Source: Mycobacterium asiaticum (GTDB taxonomy: Bacteria > Actinomycetota > Actinomycetes > Mycobacteriales > Mycobacteriaceae). Taken from it: a stretch of 50,482 bases of DNA. Each line of letters opens with the position of its first letter. Positions within the stretch are counted from its first letter, which is position 1. Below the pieces are notes generated by a model. It did not search any database and had not been told where the DNA came from. It saw only the letters and a program-made list of their open reading frames with translations. The translations under genes and the position numbers were made by a program. The stretch lies in contig NZ_LZMH01000038.1 of assembly GCF_001673635.1 (NCBI RefSeq), forward strand, positions 1-50,482, read 5' to 3'. Below, piece after piece: positions 28,547-36,448 of the stretch.

Positions 28547-29511
28547 TGCTGCCCTTCCCCCACGTTCACGGCCGGATCCGGTCTGCCCTCCCGCAGCGCC
28601 GTCAGCCAACTCGAAGCCTCATCCGAAGAAGGCGGCGGCACCCCCGCGGGCCGGCCCGTGGGCCAGGAACCCAGGTAACGCACCTCCGCGCAACGGCGGT
28701 GCAGCGCCTTCAATGCCTCGGCGACGGCGTCGTCGTCGATATGTCCCACGCAGTCCACGAAAAACCGGTAGGTGCCCAAACTGGTGCGCGTGGGCCGGGA
28801 TTCGATGCGGGTCAGGTCGATGCCCCGCATCCCGAACTCGGTCAGCGCCAACAGGAGCGCCCCCGGCGCGTTCTCGATACGCAGCACCGCCGAGGTGCGA
28901 TCCGCCCCGGTTCGCGCCGGCGGCGGCCCGGGTGGACCGATCAGGACGAACCGCGTGCGAGCGCCGGCCTCGTCGACCACACCCTCGGCGATCGCCGCCA
29001 GCTTCCAGTGGACGGCAGCCAGCGGAGACGTCACCGCGGCGTCGACCTCCCCGTCGGCCGCCTGGCGCGCGGCGTCGGCATTGGAGTAGGCGGGTCGCAG
29101 TTCGGCACCGGGCAGGTGGGCGGCCAGCCACTGCCGTACCTGCGCTGCGGCCACCGGGAACGCTGCCACGGTGCGCACACCGGTCGCGTCGCGGCCGGGT
29201 TGAACGGCGATGCTGAATGCCACATCCAGCGTGGTCTCGGCGAAGATCTGCAGCGGCGAACCGATAGCCAGGCTGTCCAGCGTGGAGGCCAGTGAGCCGT
29301 CGATGGAGTTCTCGATCGGCGCACAGGCGTAGTCCGCCGCTCCGCCCCGCACCGCATCCAGTGCGGCGGGTGTGCTCTCTACCGGGACCCGCTGCACAGC
29401 ACCGGACTGAAGGTCGGGCTCGCAGCCGGGAACGAGCCCGGCGGCCATCATCTGGAGCAACGCCGCCTCGGTGAAGGTCCCTTCCGGACCGAGATAAGCG
29501 ATGCGGGCCAC
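28543..29511 (-). CDS. pheA: Prephenate dehydratase
   Basis: 322 residues. It decarboxylates and dehydrates prephenate to phenylpyruvate in phenylalanine synthesis. The catalytic domain (about 1-185) opens with IAYLGPEGTFTEAAL and contains the ENSIDGSLASTLD active-site segment and TRFVLIG, where the threonine of the TRF motif is essential. The ACT regulatory domain follows with GALLLALTEFGMRGIDLTRIESRPTRTSLGTYRFFVDCVGH, including the ESRP motif that binds phenylalanine. GTG start. Divergent from the iron-box gene. Confidence 0.96.
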   Translation of the reverse strand: MARIAYLGPEGTFTEAALLQMMAAGLVPGCEPDLQSGAVQRVPVESTPAALDAVRGGAADYACAPIENSIDGSLASTLDSLAIGSPLQIFAETTLDVAFSIAVQPGRDATGVRTVAAFPVAAAQVRQWLAAHLPGAELRPAYSNADAARQAADGEVDAAVTSPLAAVHWKLAAIAEGVVDEAGARTRFVLIGPPGPPPARTGADRTSAVLRIENAPGALLLALTEFGMRGIDLTRIESRPTRTSLGTYRFFVDCVGHIDDDAVAEALKALHRRCAEVRYLGSWPTGRPAGVPPPSSDEASSWLTALREGRPDPAVNVGEGQQ

Positions 29512-29560
29512 GTCACAACCCTAACGGCGGTCCGGCTCTTGCGGCCTTACCAGCCCTAAG

Positions 29561-29579
29561 TTACCTTAGCCTTACCTAA
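29561..29579. promoter_or_regulatory. Iron box (IdeR site)
   Basis: The site TTACCTTAGCCTTACCTAA is, on the other strand, TTAGGTAAGGCTAAGGTAA, matching the IdeR consensus TTAGGTTAGGCTAACCTAA at 16 of 19 positions. It ends 16 bases before the GTG start of the DUF2470 gene, inside the pheA intergenic gap. The M. tuberculosis counterpart Rv3839 is known as an IdeR-repressed gene, so repression by iron-loaded IdeR is expected. Confidence 0.85.
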
Positions 29580-29595
29580 TTTAATGGAGGTAAGC

Positions 29596-30384
29596 GTGCT
29601 ACCGGTCACACACCCTACGCCGACCACTGCCGAGCGGATTCGCAGCGCATGTGTCCGGGCCGGCGGGGCACTGCTCGCCGTCGAGGGTGAGGATCCGGTG
29701 GCCACGCCGGTGCATCACCTGATGCACGACGGCACCTTCGCCGTCGCGGTTTCCCGCGAGCACGCCGATCCCGATGAGCTGCCCTGCGGAACGCAAGCGC
29801 TGCTCGAGTTGACGGACTATGCGCCGCTGCCGCTGCGCGAACCCGTGCGGTCGCTGGTGTGGGTACGCGGGCGGTTGCACCAGATCCCACCCGGCGTTGT
29901 GACCAAAGTGCTCGACCTGATCGCCGCAGAGAACCCCGCCGCGGTACTGCTGCAGATCCAGACGCCGAAGTCCGGTCCCGTCGAAGCGGACGACCCGCGC
30001 TACACGCTGTTGCGCCTGGAAATCGACTCGGTGGTGGTGACCGACGCGACAGGCGCGGAGCCGGTCAGCGTCCACGAACTGCTCGCGGCCCGGCCCGACC
30101 CGTTCTGCGAGGTCGAGTCCACCCTGCTGTGGCACCTGACTACCGATCACAACGACGTGGTCGCCCGTCTGGTATCCCGACTGCCGGCGCCGCTGCGGCG
30201 CGGGCACGTGCGCCCGCTTGGCCTGGACCGGTACGGGGTGCGGTTTCGCGTCGAGGGAACCGACGGCGACCGCGACATCCGCCTGCCGTTCCACAAGCCC
30301 GTCGACGACATGACCGGCCTCAGCCAGGCGATCCGCGTCCTGATGGGCTGCCCGTTCGTCAATGGCCTGCAAGCGCGCCGGTAG
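29596..30384 (+). CDS. DUF2470-domain protein, iron-regulated (Rv3839-like)
   Basis: 262 residues, soluble. The N-terminal half resembles the split-barrel flavin/heme-binding family (the VSREHADPDELPCGTQALLELTDYAPLP region), and the C-terminal ~85 residues match DUF2470 (EVESTLLWHLTTDHNDVVARLV, then LDRYGVRFRVEG). Homologous heme-degrading proteins (HugZ type) share this layout, so a heme or iron role is plausible but unproven. GTG at 29596 is the start because GGAGG stands 5 bases before it; an ATG 12 bases upstream has no such site. Confidence 0.83.
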   Translation: MLPVTHPTPTTAERIRSACVRAGGALLAVEGEDPVATPVHHLMHDGTFAVAVSREHADPDELPCGTQALLELTDYAPLPLREPVRSLVWVRGRLHQIPPGVVTKVLDLIAAENPAAVLLQIQTPKSGPVEADDPRYTLLRLEIDSVVVTDATGAEPVSVHELLAARPDPFCEVESTLLWHLTTDHNDVVARLVSRLPAPLRRGHVRPLGLDRYGVRFRVEGTDGDRDIRLPFHKPVDDMTGLSQAIRVLMGCPFVNGLQARR

Positions 30385-30428
30385 CCGGCCGCCGCCCCGG
30401 ACCGGGCGCGACGACGTACGTTAGCCAG

Positions 30429-31577
30429 GTGAACGGCGATCGGCCACAGCGGGAACCCCCGCCGGCGATTCGCCGCGCCGTTCGTCCGGCGCCTTCGTCG
30501 CGACCACCATCGCGACCACCGTCGCAACCACCGTCACTGGCACCGCCGGCACCGGTCCGGACGCCACCGCCGCCACGACCGGTTCCTCCGAAGCCACGCC
30601 GAGAACGCGCCAAGCGCCGGTGGATCCGGACGACGGCGCTGTGCTTGCTGATCCTGTTGCTGCTGGGCACGGCGGGGATCCTTGGCGGGATGCTGTGGTT
30701 CGACTCCGCGGTGCATCGACAGACCGTGCTCACCGACTACGCGGGTCGCCCCGCCGCGGGCAGCGGCACCAACTGGCTGCTGGTTGGCTCCGACAGCCGC
30801 CAAGACCTCACCCCCGAGCAGCAGCAGGACCTGGCCACCGGCGGCGATGTCGGCACCAGCCGCACCGACACCATCATGCTGGTGCATGTGCCAGGCTTCG
30901 GGAGCAGCACACCGACCACCCTGGTGTCGATACCGCGCGACTCCTATGTGCCGATCCCCGATCACGGTCGGGACAAGATCAATGCGGCGTTCGCGATCGG
31001 CGGCGCGCCGTTGCTGATACGGACGGTCGAGCAGGCCACCGGCCTGCGTCTCGACCACTACGCCGAGATCGGCTTCGCCGGATTCGCCGTTCTGGTCGAC
31101 GCGCTCGGCGGGGTGACCGTTTGCCTCACCGAACCGGTCCGCGACCCCCTGGCCGGCCTGGACCTGCCGGCGGGATGCCAGAAGCTGGACGGGCGCGGTG
31201 CGCTCGGCTACATGCGGACGCGGGCCACGCCGCGAGCGGATCTGGACCGGATGACCCACCAGCGTCAGTTCATGTCGGAGTTGCTGCACCGCGCCGGCAG
31301 CCCAGCGGTTTGGCTCAACCCGTGGCGGTGGTACACCGTTCCGCGCGCGGCGGCCGGCGCGCTGACGGTCGACCGCGGCGACCATGCGTGGGATCTGGCC
31401 CGGCTCGGCTGGGCACTGCACGGACCCACGACCCCCATCACGGTCCCGATCGGCGAATTCACCGACAGCGGCGCCGGTGCGGTGGTGATCTGGGACCACG
31501 ACGCCGCCAGCGAGTTGTTCGACGCGCTGGGAGCCGACCGGCCGGTGCCGGCCGGAGCGATCGACGGACAGCCCTGA
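30429..31577 (+). CDS. LytR-CpsA-Psr (LCP) family protein (Rv3840-like)
   Basis: 382 residues. A Pro/Arg-rich cytosolic region (residues 1-65) precedes one membrane helix (about 69-92). The outer LCP domain has SDSRQD, SRTDTIMLVHV and SIPRDSYVPIPDHGRDKINAAF, which include the Asp and Arg residues that bind the pyrophosphate of polyprenyl-linked substrates. In mycobacteria LCP ligases attach arabinogalactan to peptidoglycan; this member is a minor paralogue whose own role is unclear. GTG start at 30429, 44 bases after the DUF2470 gene. Confidence 0.88.
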   Translation: MNGDRPQREPPPAIRRAVRPAPSSRPPSRPPSQPPSLAPPAPVRTPPPPRPVPPKPRRERAKRRWIRTTALCLLILLLLGTAGILGGMLWFDSAVHRQTVLTDYAGRPAAGSGTNWLLVGSDSRQDLTPEQQQDLATGGDVGTSRTDTIMLVHVPGFGSSTPTTLVSIPRDSYVPIPDHGRDKINAAFAIGGAPLLIRTVEQATGLRLDHYAEIGFAGFAVLVDALGGVTVCLTEPVRDPLAGLDLPAGCQKLDGRGALGYMRTRATPRADLDRMTHQRQFMSELLHRAGSPAVWLNPWRWYTVPRAAAGALTVDRGDHAWDLARLGWALHGPTTPITVPIGEFTDSGAGAVVIWDHDAASELFDALGADRPVPAGAIDGQP

Positions 31578-31649
31578 CTGCTGGGGGACCTAACGCCCCT
31601 AACGCCGGATAAATGCGCGTCTGGAAAATTCAACGTAGGCTTCCATAAC

Positions 31650-31715
31650 TTAGGTAACGCTGCCCTGCGCGAGAATACTGTTTCCGCTTGAATTAATTAG
31701 GGAACCCTTTCCTGA
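31650..31715 (+). promoter_or_regulatory. Degenerate iron-box cluster upstream of bfrB
   Basis: Two degenerate sites can be seen: TTAGGTAACGCTGCCCTGC at 31650-31668 (12 of 19 matches to the IdeR consensus) and TTAGGGAACCCTTTCCTGA at 31697-31715. Upstream tandem IdeR sites that activate bfrB are known in M. tuberculosis, by displacing the silencer Lsr2. Position and AT-rich surroundings fit that model here; the sequence match alone is weak. Confidence 0.5.
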
Positions 31716-31767
31716 CTAAGTGGAACCTTCGTTGCAGATGCCGTCTGAGCTGCACTAACCTGCAACT

Positions 31768-32313
31768 ATGACCGATTTCGATGGACCAAGAACCAAATTC
31801 CATGCATTGATGCAGGAACAAATATTCAATGAATTCACCGCATCACAACAATATGTCGCAATTGCGGTTTATTTCGACGGCGAGGCCCTGCCTCGGCTGG
31901 CGAAGCATTTCTACGGCCAGGCGGTCGAGGAACGCAATCACGCGATGATGCTGGTGCAGCACCTGCTCGACCGCGACCTACGCGTGGAAATACCGGGCGC
32001 CGACAGCGTGCGCAACCAATTCGATCGGCCGCGGGACGCCCTGGCGCTGGCGCTCGAGCAGGAGCGTGCCGTCACCGACCAGGTCAGCCGGTTGGCCGCG
32101 GTCGCCCGCGACGAGGGCGACTATCTGGGCGAGCAGTTCATGCAGTGGTTCCTCAAGGAGCAGGTCGAAGAGGTGGCGCTGATGTCCACCCTGCTGCGCG
32201 TCGCCGACCGGGCCGGATCCAACCTGTTCGAGTTGGAGACGTACGTTGCCCGCGAGGTCGAGACGGTATCGGTCGGGTCGGGCGCGCCCCAGGCGGCGGG
32301 CGGCCACCTGTAA
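31768..32313 (+). CDS. bfrB: Ferritin BfrB
   Basis: 181 residues, the length of M. tuberculosis BfrB. Non-heme ferritin that forms a 24-subunit cage and stores iron. The ferroxidase centre is visible in FNEFTASQQYVA, EERNHAMML and the EQFMQWFLKEQVEEVALM helix; there is no bacterioferritin-type heme methionine context. The extended C-terminal tail of BfrB, implicated in ferroxidase activity and iron release, is present. Iron-activated expression through IdeR is expected from the upstream sites. Confidence 0.96.
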   Translation: MTDFDGPRTKFHALMQEQIFNEFTASQQYVAIAVYFDGEALPRLAKHFYGQAVEERNHAMMLVQHLLDRDLRVEIPGADSVRNQFDRPRDALALALEQERAVTDQVSRLAAVARDEGDYLGEQFMQWFLKEQVEEVALMSTLLRVADRAGSNLFELETYVAREVETVSVGSGAPQAAGGHL

Positions 32314-32323
32314 GACGCGGGGA

Positions 32324-33139
32324 TCACCCGCCGTTGTTCTTGCTGTCCAGCCAGGCCTTGGTGCGGCCGGGGTTGTTCGTGGCGATCCAGGCGACCCCGA
32401 CCTCTCGGCAGAAGTCGATGTCGGCGTACTCGTCGACCGTCCAGCAGTACACCGACCGGCCTTGCGCGGCGGAACGATCGACCAACTGGGGATAGTCCCG
32501 CAACGCCGGCAGCGAAGGCCCCACCGCCGTGGCACCGACGGCGGTGGCGGCGCTGCTGCTCAGGTAGCGCCCGGTCTTGCCCAGCAGCACCGTGGGCAGC
32601 ATCGGCGCCGATCGCCGCACCCGCCAGACCGCTGCCGCGGAAAAGGACATCACCACCGCGCGGGACCGGTCCGCCGATGGGGGCGAGGCGATACCGAAGC
32701 GGTGCAGCAGCGCCAGCAGTTTTGTTTCAACCAGCGACCCATACCGCACCGGGTGTTTGGTTTCGATGAAGATTTTCACCGGGCGGTTCCAATCCAGCAC
32801 CAGAGCCACCAGCGCGTCCAAGGTCAGCAGGCTGGTGTCACCGTGGGCGCCGTCCGAACGCCAGCTGTCGTGCCAGGCGCCGTAATCCAGCTCGTGCAGC
32901 TCGGCCAGCGTCGCGGTGCTGACCAGACCGGCGCCCGTCGAGGTGCGATCCAGCCGGCGGTCGTGCACGCAGACCAGGTGGCCGTCGCGGGTCAGCCGCA
33001 CATCGCACTCCACCCCGTCGGCGCCTTCCTTGAGGGCCATGTCATAGGCGGCGAGGGTGTGTTCGGGCCGGGCGGATGACGCGCCGCGGTGGGCAACCAC
33101 GAAGGGGTGGCCAGTCAGGACCTCATCCGCCCGCGTCAT
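32324..33139 (-). CDS. glpQ1: Glycerophosphodiester phosphodiesterase
   Basis: 271 residues from the ATG at 33139. GDPD-family barrel enzyme: AHRGASSARPEHTLAAY and GADGVECDVRLTRDGHLVCVHD provide the catalytic His pair and the Glu/Asp metal ligands. It would release glycerol-3-phosphate from glycerophosphodiesters. No signal peptide is visible, unlike periplasmic GlpQ. An in-frame start 36 bases upstream cannot be excluded. Confidence 0.92.
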   Translation of the reverse strand: MTRADEVLTGHPFVVAHRGASSARPEHTLAAYDMALKEGADGVECDVRLTRDGHLVCVHDRRLDRTSTGAGLVSTATLAELHELDYGAWHDSWRSDGAHGDTSLLTLDALVALVLDWNRPVKIFIETKHPVRYGSLVETKLLALLHRFGIASPPSADRSRAVVMSFSAAAVWRVRRSAPMLPTVLLGKTGRYLSSSAATAVGATAVGPSLPALRDYPQLVDRSAAQGRSVYCWTVDEYADIDFCREVGVAWIATNNPGRTKAWLDSKNNGG

Positions 33140-33143
33140 AGGC

Positions 33144-34181
33144 CTATGCTGCCGGTTCCTGTCCCTCCGGCTCAACCGGAGCGGCAGGGACGGGCCGCGC
33201 CGGTTGATCAGGTTCTACAACGAGCCAGCGGTGCGCCGGCCGCTCGACCGGCTTGCGCTCGAATCCCTCGAAGACACGCCCGGCGGTGGCCACCGTGAGC
33301 GCCGCGACCACGTAGGAGAGCACCACCATCACGGTGTTGTTGGCGATCCCCTGCGCGTCACTGGACAAGCTGGTTGCGATCGCGAACAGCGACACCAGAT
33401 AGCTGAGCACCCACGCCAGCCACCAAGTGGTGATTGGTCTGCGCAACCGCTCGTAGTGGTCTTCGACCAGTGCGAGCTCGATGACGTACACCGGCGCCAT
33501 CACCAGGTTGGCGAACGGCAGCAGGCAGCCCGCCCACAAGCGGCGGACCGACCGGTGCTCCGGCAAACCGTGATGGGTGAAGGCGGCGGCACGGCGGGCG
33601 ATCAGCCACTTGATGAGCACTACGAAGCAGGCCAGCATCGACACCAGCGCGGCCACGCTCGCGGCAATCCCCAACCAGTCCGCGGCACCCGCCACCAGCG
33701 AGTTCAGCAGCGTGTTCCGGTTGAAGATCAGCAGCCCGTACCGCACGGTGTAGACCAGGGCCGCGCCACCAAGCACCAACTGGGTGGCGAAGAGCAGAAC
33801 GCGGACGATCTCGGCGCTGGGTCCGGCTTTGACCGGCGCATCCGTCGGGGTGGGTCCGACGTGGGCCACTCGGTCCGCCAAGCCCCACCGGGGGATGGCG
33901 GCATAGCGCGGCGTCGGGCCCAGCGGGCGTCGGGGCCGCCTCGGCGGCGGAGCCGCCCCCGGCCGAACCGCAATCCAGCGGAACCCCGGCGGCAACCGAG
34001 GTGGCGTGCGTTGGCCGACCGGTCGGGCGGGTACCGGTCCGGCGGGCGGCCGCCACCGTGGGTCGCCCGGCGGGGCGTCGGGCAACGGTGCCATCAGCGC
34101 GCCTCGACAGCGCGGGCACCAGGAGCGCTGTCGTTCGCGCACATTCCACCGCGTGCCGCACTGAGAGCACACCTGGATCAC
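33144..34181 (-). CDS. DUF4328 membrane protein with N-terminal zinc ribbon (Rv3843c-like)
   Basis: 345 residues. The start carries two CxxC pairs (CSQCGTRW and CPRCRGAL), a probable zinc ribbon, followed by a Pro/Arg-rich stretch to about residue 130. Five or so membrane helices follow, with the typical DUF4328 features such as RRLWAGCLLPFANLVMAPVYVIEL and TTWWLAWVLSYL. Function unknown. GTG start. The stop lies 4 bases before the glpQ1 start, so the two are co-transcribed. Confidence 0.85.
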   Translation of the reverse strand: MIQVCSQCGTRWNVRERQRSWCPRCRGALMAPLPDAPPGDPRWRPPAGPVPARPVGQRTPPRLPPGFRWIAVRPGAAPPPRRPRRPLGPTPRYAAIPRWGLADRVAHVGPTPTDAPVKAGPSAEIVRVLLFATQLVLGGAALVYTVRYGLLIFNRNTLLNSLVAGAADWLGIAASVAALVSMLACFVVLIKWLIARRAAAFTHHGLPEHRSVRRLWAGCLLPFANLVMAPVYVIELALVEDHYERLRRPITTWWLAWVLSYLVSLFAIATSLSSDAQGIANNTVMVVLSYVVAALTVATAGRVFEGFERKPVERPAHRWLVVEPDQPARPVPAAPVEPEGQEPAA

Positions 34182-34291
34182 CGGACCAGCCTAACTTGGC
34201 CTCGCGGCGATTCGGAGATCCCGGCGGAGCCAGCACAGCGGTCGATACCCGGCCCAGCCGGGGGCGTGACCTACGCCACAGCTAAATAGGA

Positions 34292-34380
34292 CTATCCACA
34301 ATTTCCACAGGTTTATCCACAATGGGTATGGGTCGGCGATACAGCCTCTATCGGCCAGCTTTTCAAGCGACTGTGGATAA
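34292..34380. repeat. DnaA-box cluster
   Basis: Within 89 bases there are CTATCCACA (34292-34300), TTTCCACA (34302-34309), a perfect TTATCCACA (34313-34321) and its perfect complement TGTGGATAA (34372-34380). Two perfect E. coli-type DnaA boxes and two near matches in so short a stretch are not expected by chance in high-GC DNA. The site is far from dnaA and rpmH, so this is not the origin; DnaA titration or control of a nearby promoter are options. Confidence 0.6.
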
Positions 34381-34611
34381 CACCCCGGTAACAAAACGCA
34401 TCAATCGACAGCCCAGCGGTGCCCTGAGCGAAATAGGTCGTCGTGCTTAACAACGCGGATTACCCAATCGCGGCCGGCACCAAACCTGACGGCCGGCCCC
34501 GTTGGACCGTGCGCTCCGGCGCCGTCTCCGGCACCCGGCGGCGTTCAGCAAACGCCCTGATCAGAGCCGCGCCAGTGACCAATGTGCGACCGGTTTTCCA
34601 CTCGGCCAAGT

Positions 34612-34634
34612 TAGCGTTATGATCGCGAACGCTA
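34612..34634. promoter_or_regulatory. Inverted repeat upstream of the 50-residue membrane protein
   Basis: TAGCGTT (34612-34618) and AACGCTA (34628-34634) form a 7-bp inverted repeat with a 9-base spacer containing ATCGCG. It lies 85 bases before the small gene, where an operator could be. No regulator is known for it. Confidence 0.45.
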
Positions 34635-34718
34635 TACTCGGTTGTGACTCACCTCACGTGTGATCGGTATCAATCGCCATCAAACCGTTGAGGTGAACGT
34701 GCAGGTGGAAGGCGTCTG

Positions 34719-34871
34719 ATGGCCACACATTCGTTCGGTCCGGGATCGACACCGTCGAACTCGTACTCGGGGTCGCCTGCCTGGAATCAGGCCTACATGG
34801 TCGCCGCCCTGCGGGCCGGCTTGATCGCTCTCGCACTGCTGGGCGTCCTGGCCCTCATCGCGCTTTCCTGA
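34719..34871 (+). CDS. 50-residue single-pass membrane protein
   Basis: A short frame beginning ATGGCCACACATTCG. The first ~28 residues are Ser/Gly/Asn/Tyr-rich (SPAWNQAYM), the rest a single hydrophobic helix ([21 protein letters not shown]) that ends at the stop. GGAAGG stands 7 bases before the ATG. Codon use is like the neighbouring genes (C or G mostly at third positions). No family recognised; a tail-anchored membrane protein is the simplest reading. It precedes sodA by 155 bases on the same strand. Confidence 0.62.
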   Translation: MATHSFGPGSTPSNSYSGSPAWNQAYMVAALRAGLIALALLGVLALIALS

Positions 34872-35026
34872 CCACCCGTCCGGCGGCTCCCGCGGAAGGT
34901 GTCCGCCGGGGCCCGTCCTTGCGGCATAGGCCACCATGGAGCAGGGTTGAAGGTGCCAGGTTTCGTCCGTGGCGGGACCCCGCGAGTAGCACGTCAGACG
35001 ATCCGCTCATCGAAGGAAGGAAAGCC

Positions 35027-35650
35027 GTGGCTGAATACACCCTGCCCGACTTGGACTGGGATTACGCAGCACTCGAACCGCACATCTCCGGTCAGATCAA
35101 CGAGATTCACCACACCAAGCACCACGCCACCTACGTCAAGGGCGTCAACGACGCGGTCGCCAAGCTGGAAGAGGCGCGGGCCAAGGGTGACCACTCCGCG
35201 ATCTTCTTGAACGAGAAGAATCTGGCCTTCCACCTCGGCGGGCACGTCAACCACTCCATCTGGTGGAAGAACCTGTCGCCGGACGGCGGCGACAAGCCGA
35301 CCGGTGACCTGGCAGCTGCCATCGACGATCAGTTCGGTTCGTTCGACAAGTTCCAGGCCCAGTTCAGTGCGGCCGCGAACGGCCTGCAGGGCTCGGGCTG
35401 GGCGGTGCTGGGTTACGACACGTTGGGCGGCCGGTTGCTGACCTTCCAACTGTACGACCAGCAGGCCAACGTGCCGCTGGGCATCGTTCCGTTGCTGCAG
35501 GTCGACATGTGGGAGCACGCCTTCTACCTGCAGTACAAGAACGTCAAAGCCGATTACGTGAAAGCGTTCTGGAATGTGGTGAACTGGGCCGACGTCCAGT
35601 CTCGCTACGAGGCAGCGACTTCGAAGACCTCGGGACTGATATTCCCCTGA
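35027..35650 (+). CDS. sodA: Superoxide dismutase (Fe/Mn family)
   Basis: 207 residues, same length as M. tuberculosis SodA. Metal ligands H28, H76, D160 and H164 are present (in INEIHH, HVNHS and DMWEH). Residue 145 is Gln (YDQQAN), where the M. tuberculosis iron enzyme has His145; Gln here is the pattern of manganese enzymes, so this SodA is probably Mn-dependent. No signal peptide, as in M. tuberculosis where the enzyme is nevertheless exported via SecA2. GTG start with GAAGGAAGG upstream. A terminator follows. Confidence 0.96.
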   Translation: MAEYTLPDLDWDYAALEPHISGQINEIHHTKHHATYVKGVNDAVAKLEEARAKGDHSAIFLNEKNLAFHLGGHVNHSIWWKNLSPDGGDKPTGDLAAAIDDQFGSFDKFQAQFSAAANGLQGSGWAVLGYDTLGGRLLTFQLYDQQANVPLGIVPLLQVDMWEHAFYLQYKNVKADYVKAFWNVVNWADVQSRYEAATSKTSGLIFP

Positions 35651-35663
35651 TTTCACCTCCTGG

Positions 35664-35704
35664 CAGGGGCGTCGCGCGGCATCGTGCGGCGCCCCTGTCT
35701 TTTG
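35664..35704 (+). terminator. Intrinsic terminator after sodA
   Basis: CAGGGGCG (35664-35671) and CGCCCCTG (35690-35697) form an 8-bp GC-rich stem, with further pairing possible inside the loop (CGCGCGGCATCGTGCG), followed by TCTTTT. It lies 13 bases past the sodA stop. Confidence 0.75.
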
Positions 35705-35762
35705 GCCAAATCGTTAGCCGTGTCGAGTTGCACGACACCAAAACCCCGCGCATTCTTAATTA

Positions 35763-35790
35763 TTCGAGCTACCATTTTGTTCGAGCTACC
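35763..35790 (+). repeat. 11-bp direct repeat before the Rv3847-like gene
   Basis: TTCGAGCTACC occurs at 35763-35773 and again at 35780-35790, 17 bases apart. The surroundings are AT-rich (ATTCTTAATTA just upstream) and the copies lie 39-66 bases before the next start codon, in the promoter zone. Possibly a regulator site; nothing more can be said. Confidence 0.45.
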
Positions 35791-35828
35791 AGCGTGGTTA
35801 CTTCGGATGAAGGCGTCACGGAGGCAAC

Positions 35829-36362
35829 ATGGATGCGGGGTCAGAACGGCCGATCGGGATTGCTCCTTTTCATGCTCGCGGTGCATTGAAAGGGTTCGTC
35901 ATCTCTGGCCGCTGGCCTGATTCCACCAAAGAGTGGGCGCAGCTGCTGATGGCTGCGGTCCGCGTCGCCTCGTTGCCCGGATTGCTCTCCACCACAACGG
36001 TGTTCGGCGCCCGTGAAGAACTGCCCGACGAACCCCAACCCGGGACGGTCGGCCTGGTGTTGGCCGAAGGCACCGTCACCGGTGAAAAGGCAATTCGGCC
36101 TGGGTATTTCGCGGATCACCAGCCGCCTGCCCTGCTGATGTTGCACCCGCCGTCCGAAACGACGCCGTCGTTGCCGGAGTGCACCGGCGCCGCGTCGGGG
36201 TGCGTACTGCTGCCCGGGCTGCCGTACCTCGGCCTGGAGCATCGGGCGGCGTGGGTGGAGGCGGAAGCGGACGGCACCATCACCTCGATGGTGAGCCGCG
36301 TCGGCGTCGACCCGATCAGCCATCCCGACACCGCGATTCTGGCGATGCTGCTTGCGGCATAA
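35829..36362 (+). CDS. Conserved hypothetical protein (Rv3847-like)
   Basis: 177 residues, the same size as M. tuberculosis Rv3847. Soluble, no signal peptide, no membrane helix, no motif recognised. Moderately hydrophobic segments (KEWAQLLMAAVRVASLPGLLS, PALLMLHPP) and three cysteines or fewer suggest a single globular domain. GGAGG before the ATG sets the start. It has its own promoter region after the sodA terminator. Confidence 0.85.
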   Translation: MDAGSERPIGIAPFHARGALKGFVISGRWPDSTKEWAQLLMAAVRVASLPGLLSTTTVFGAREELPDEPQPGTVGLVLAEGTVTGEKAIRPGYFADHQPPALLMLHPPSETTPSLPECTGAASGCVLLPGLPYLGLEHRAAWVEAEADGTITSMVSRVGVDPISHPDTAILAMLLAA

Positions 36363-36448
36363 GCAAATTCAAACCGAAGAATACGGCCACCCGAACATCG
36401 CCCGTACGCTGGCGCGGCCCGAACTCGGCCGCTAGCCTGGGTTTTGTC

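Larger units (their letters stand above)
34182..34718. other. Gene-poor 537-bp region with DnaA-type boxes
   Basis: No convincing gene on either strand. The first half holds a cluster of DnaA-like 9-mers; the second half holds an inverted repeat and presumably the promoter of the 50-residue protein. M. tuberculosis has insertion-related genes (Rv3844, Rv3845) at the matching place, and nothing like a transposase is seen here. Confidence 0.7.

Noticed and set aside
33057..34289. Plus-strand frame opposite the DUF4328 gene
   Set aside because: Arg/Pro/Gln composition typical of a shadow; the minus frame has CxxC pairs and helices.
34292..34380. Chromosomal replication origin
   Set aside because: No dnaA, dnaN, rpmH or AT-rich unwinding region nearby; only the boxes are present.
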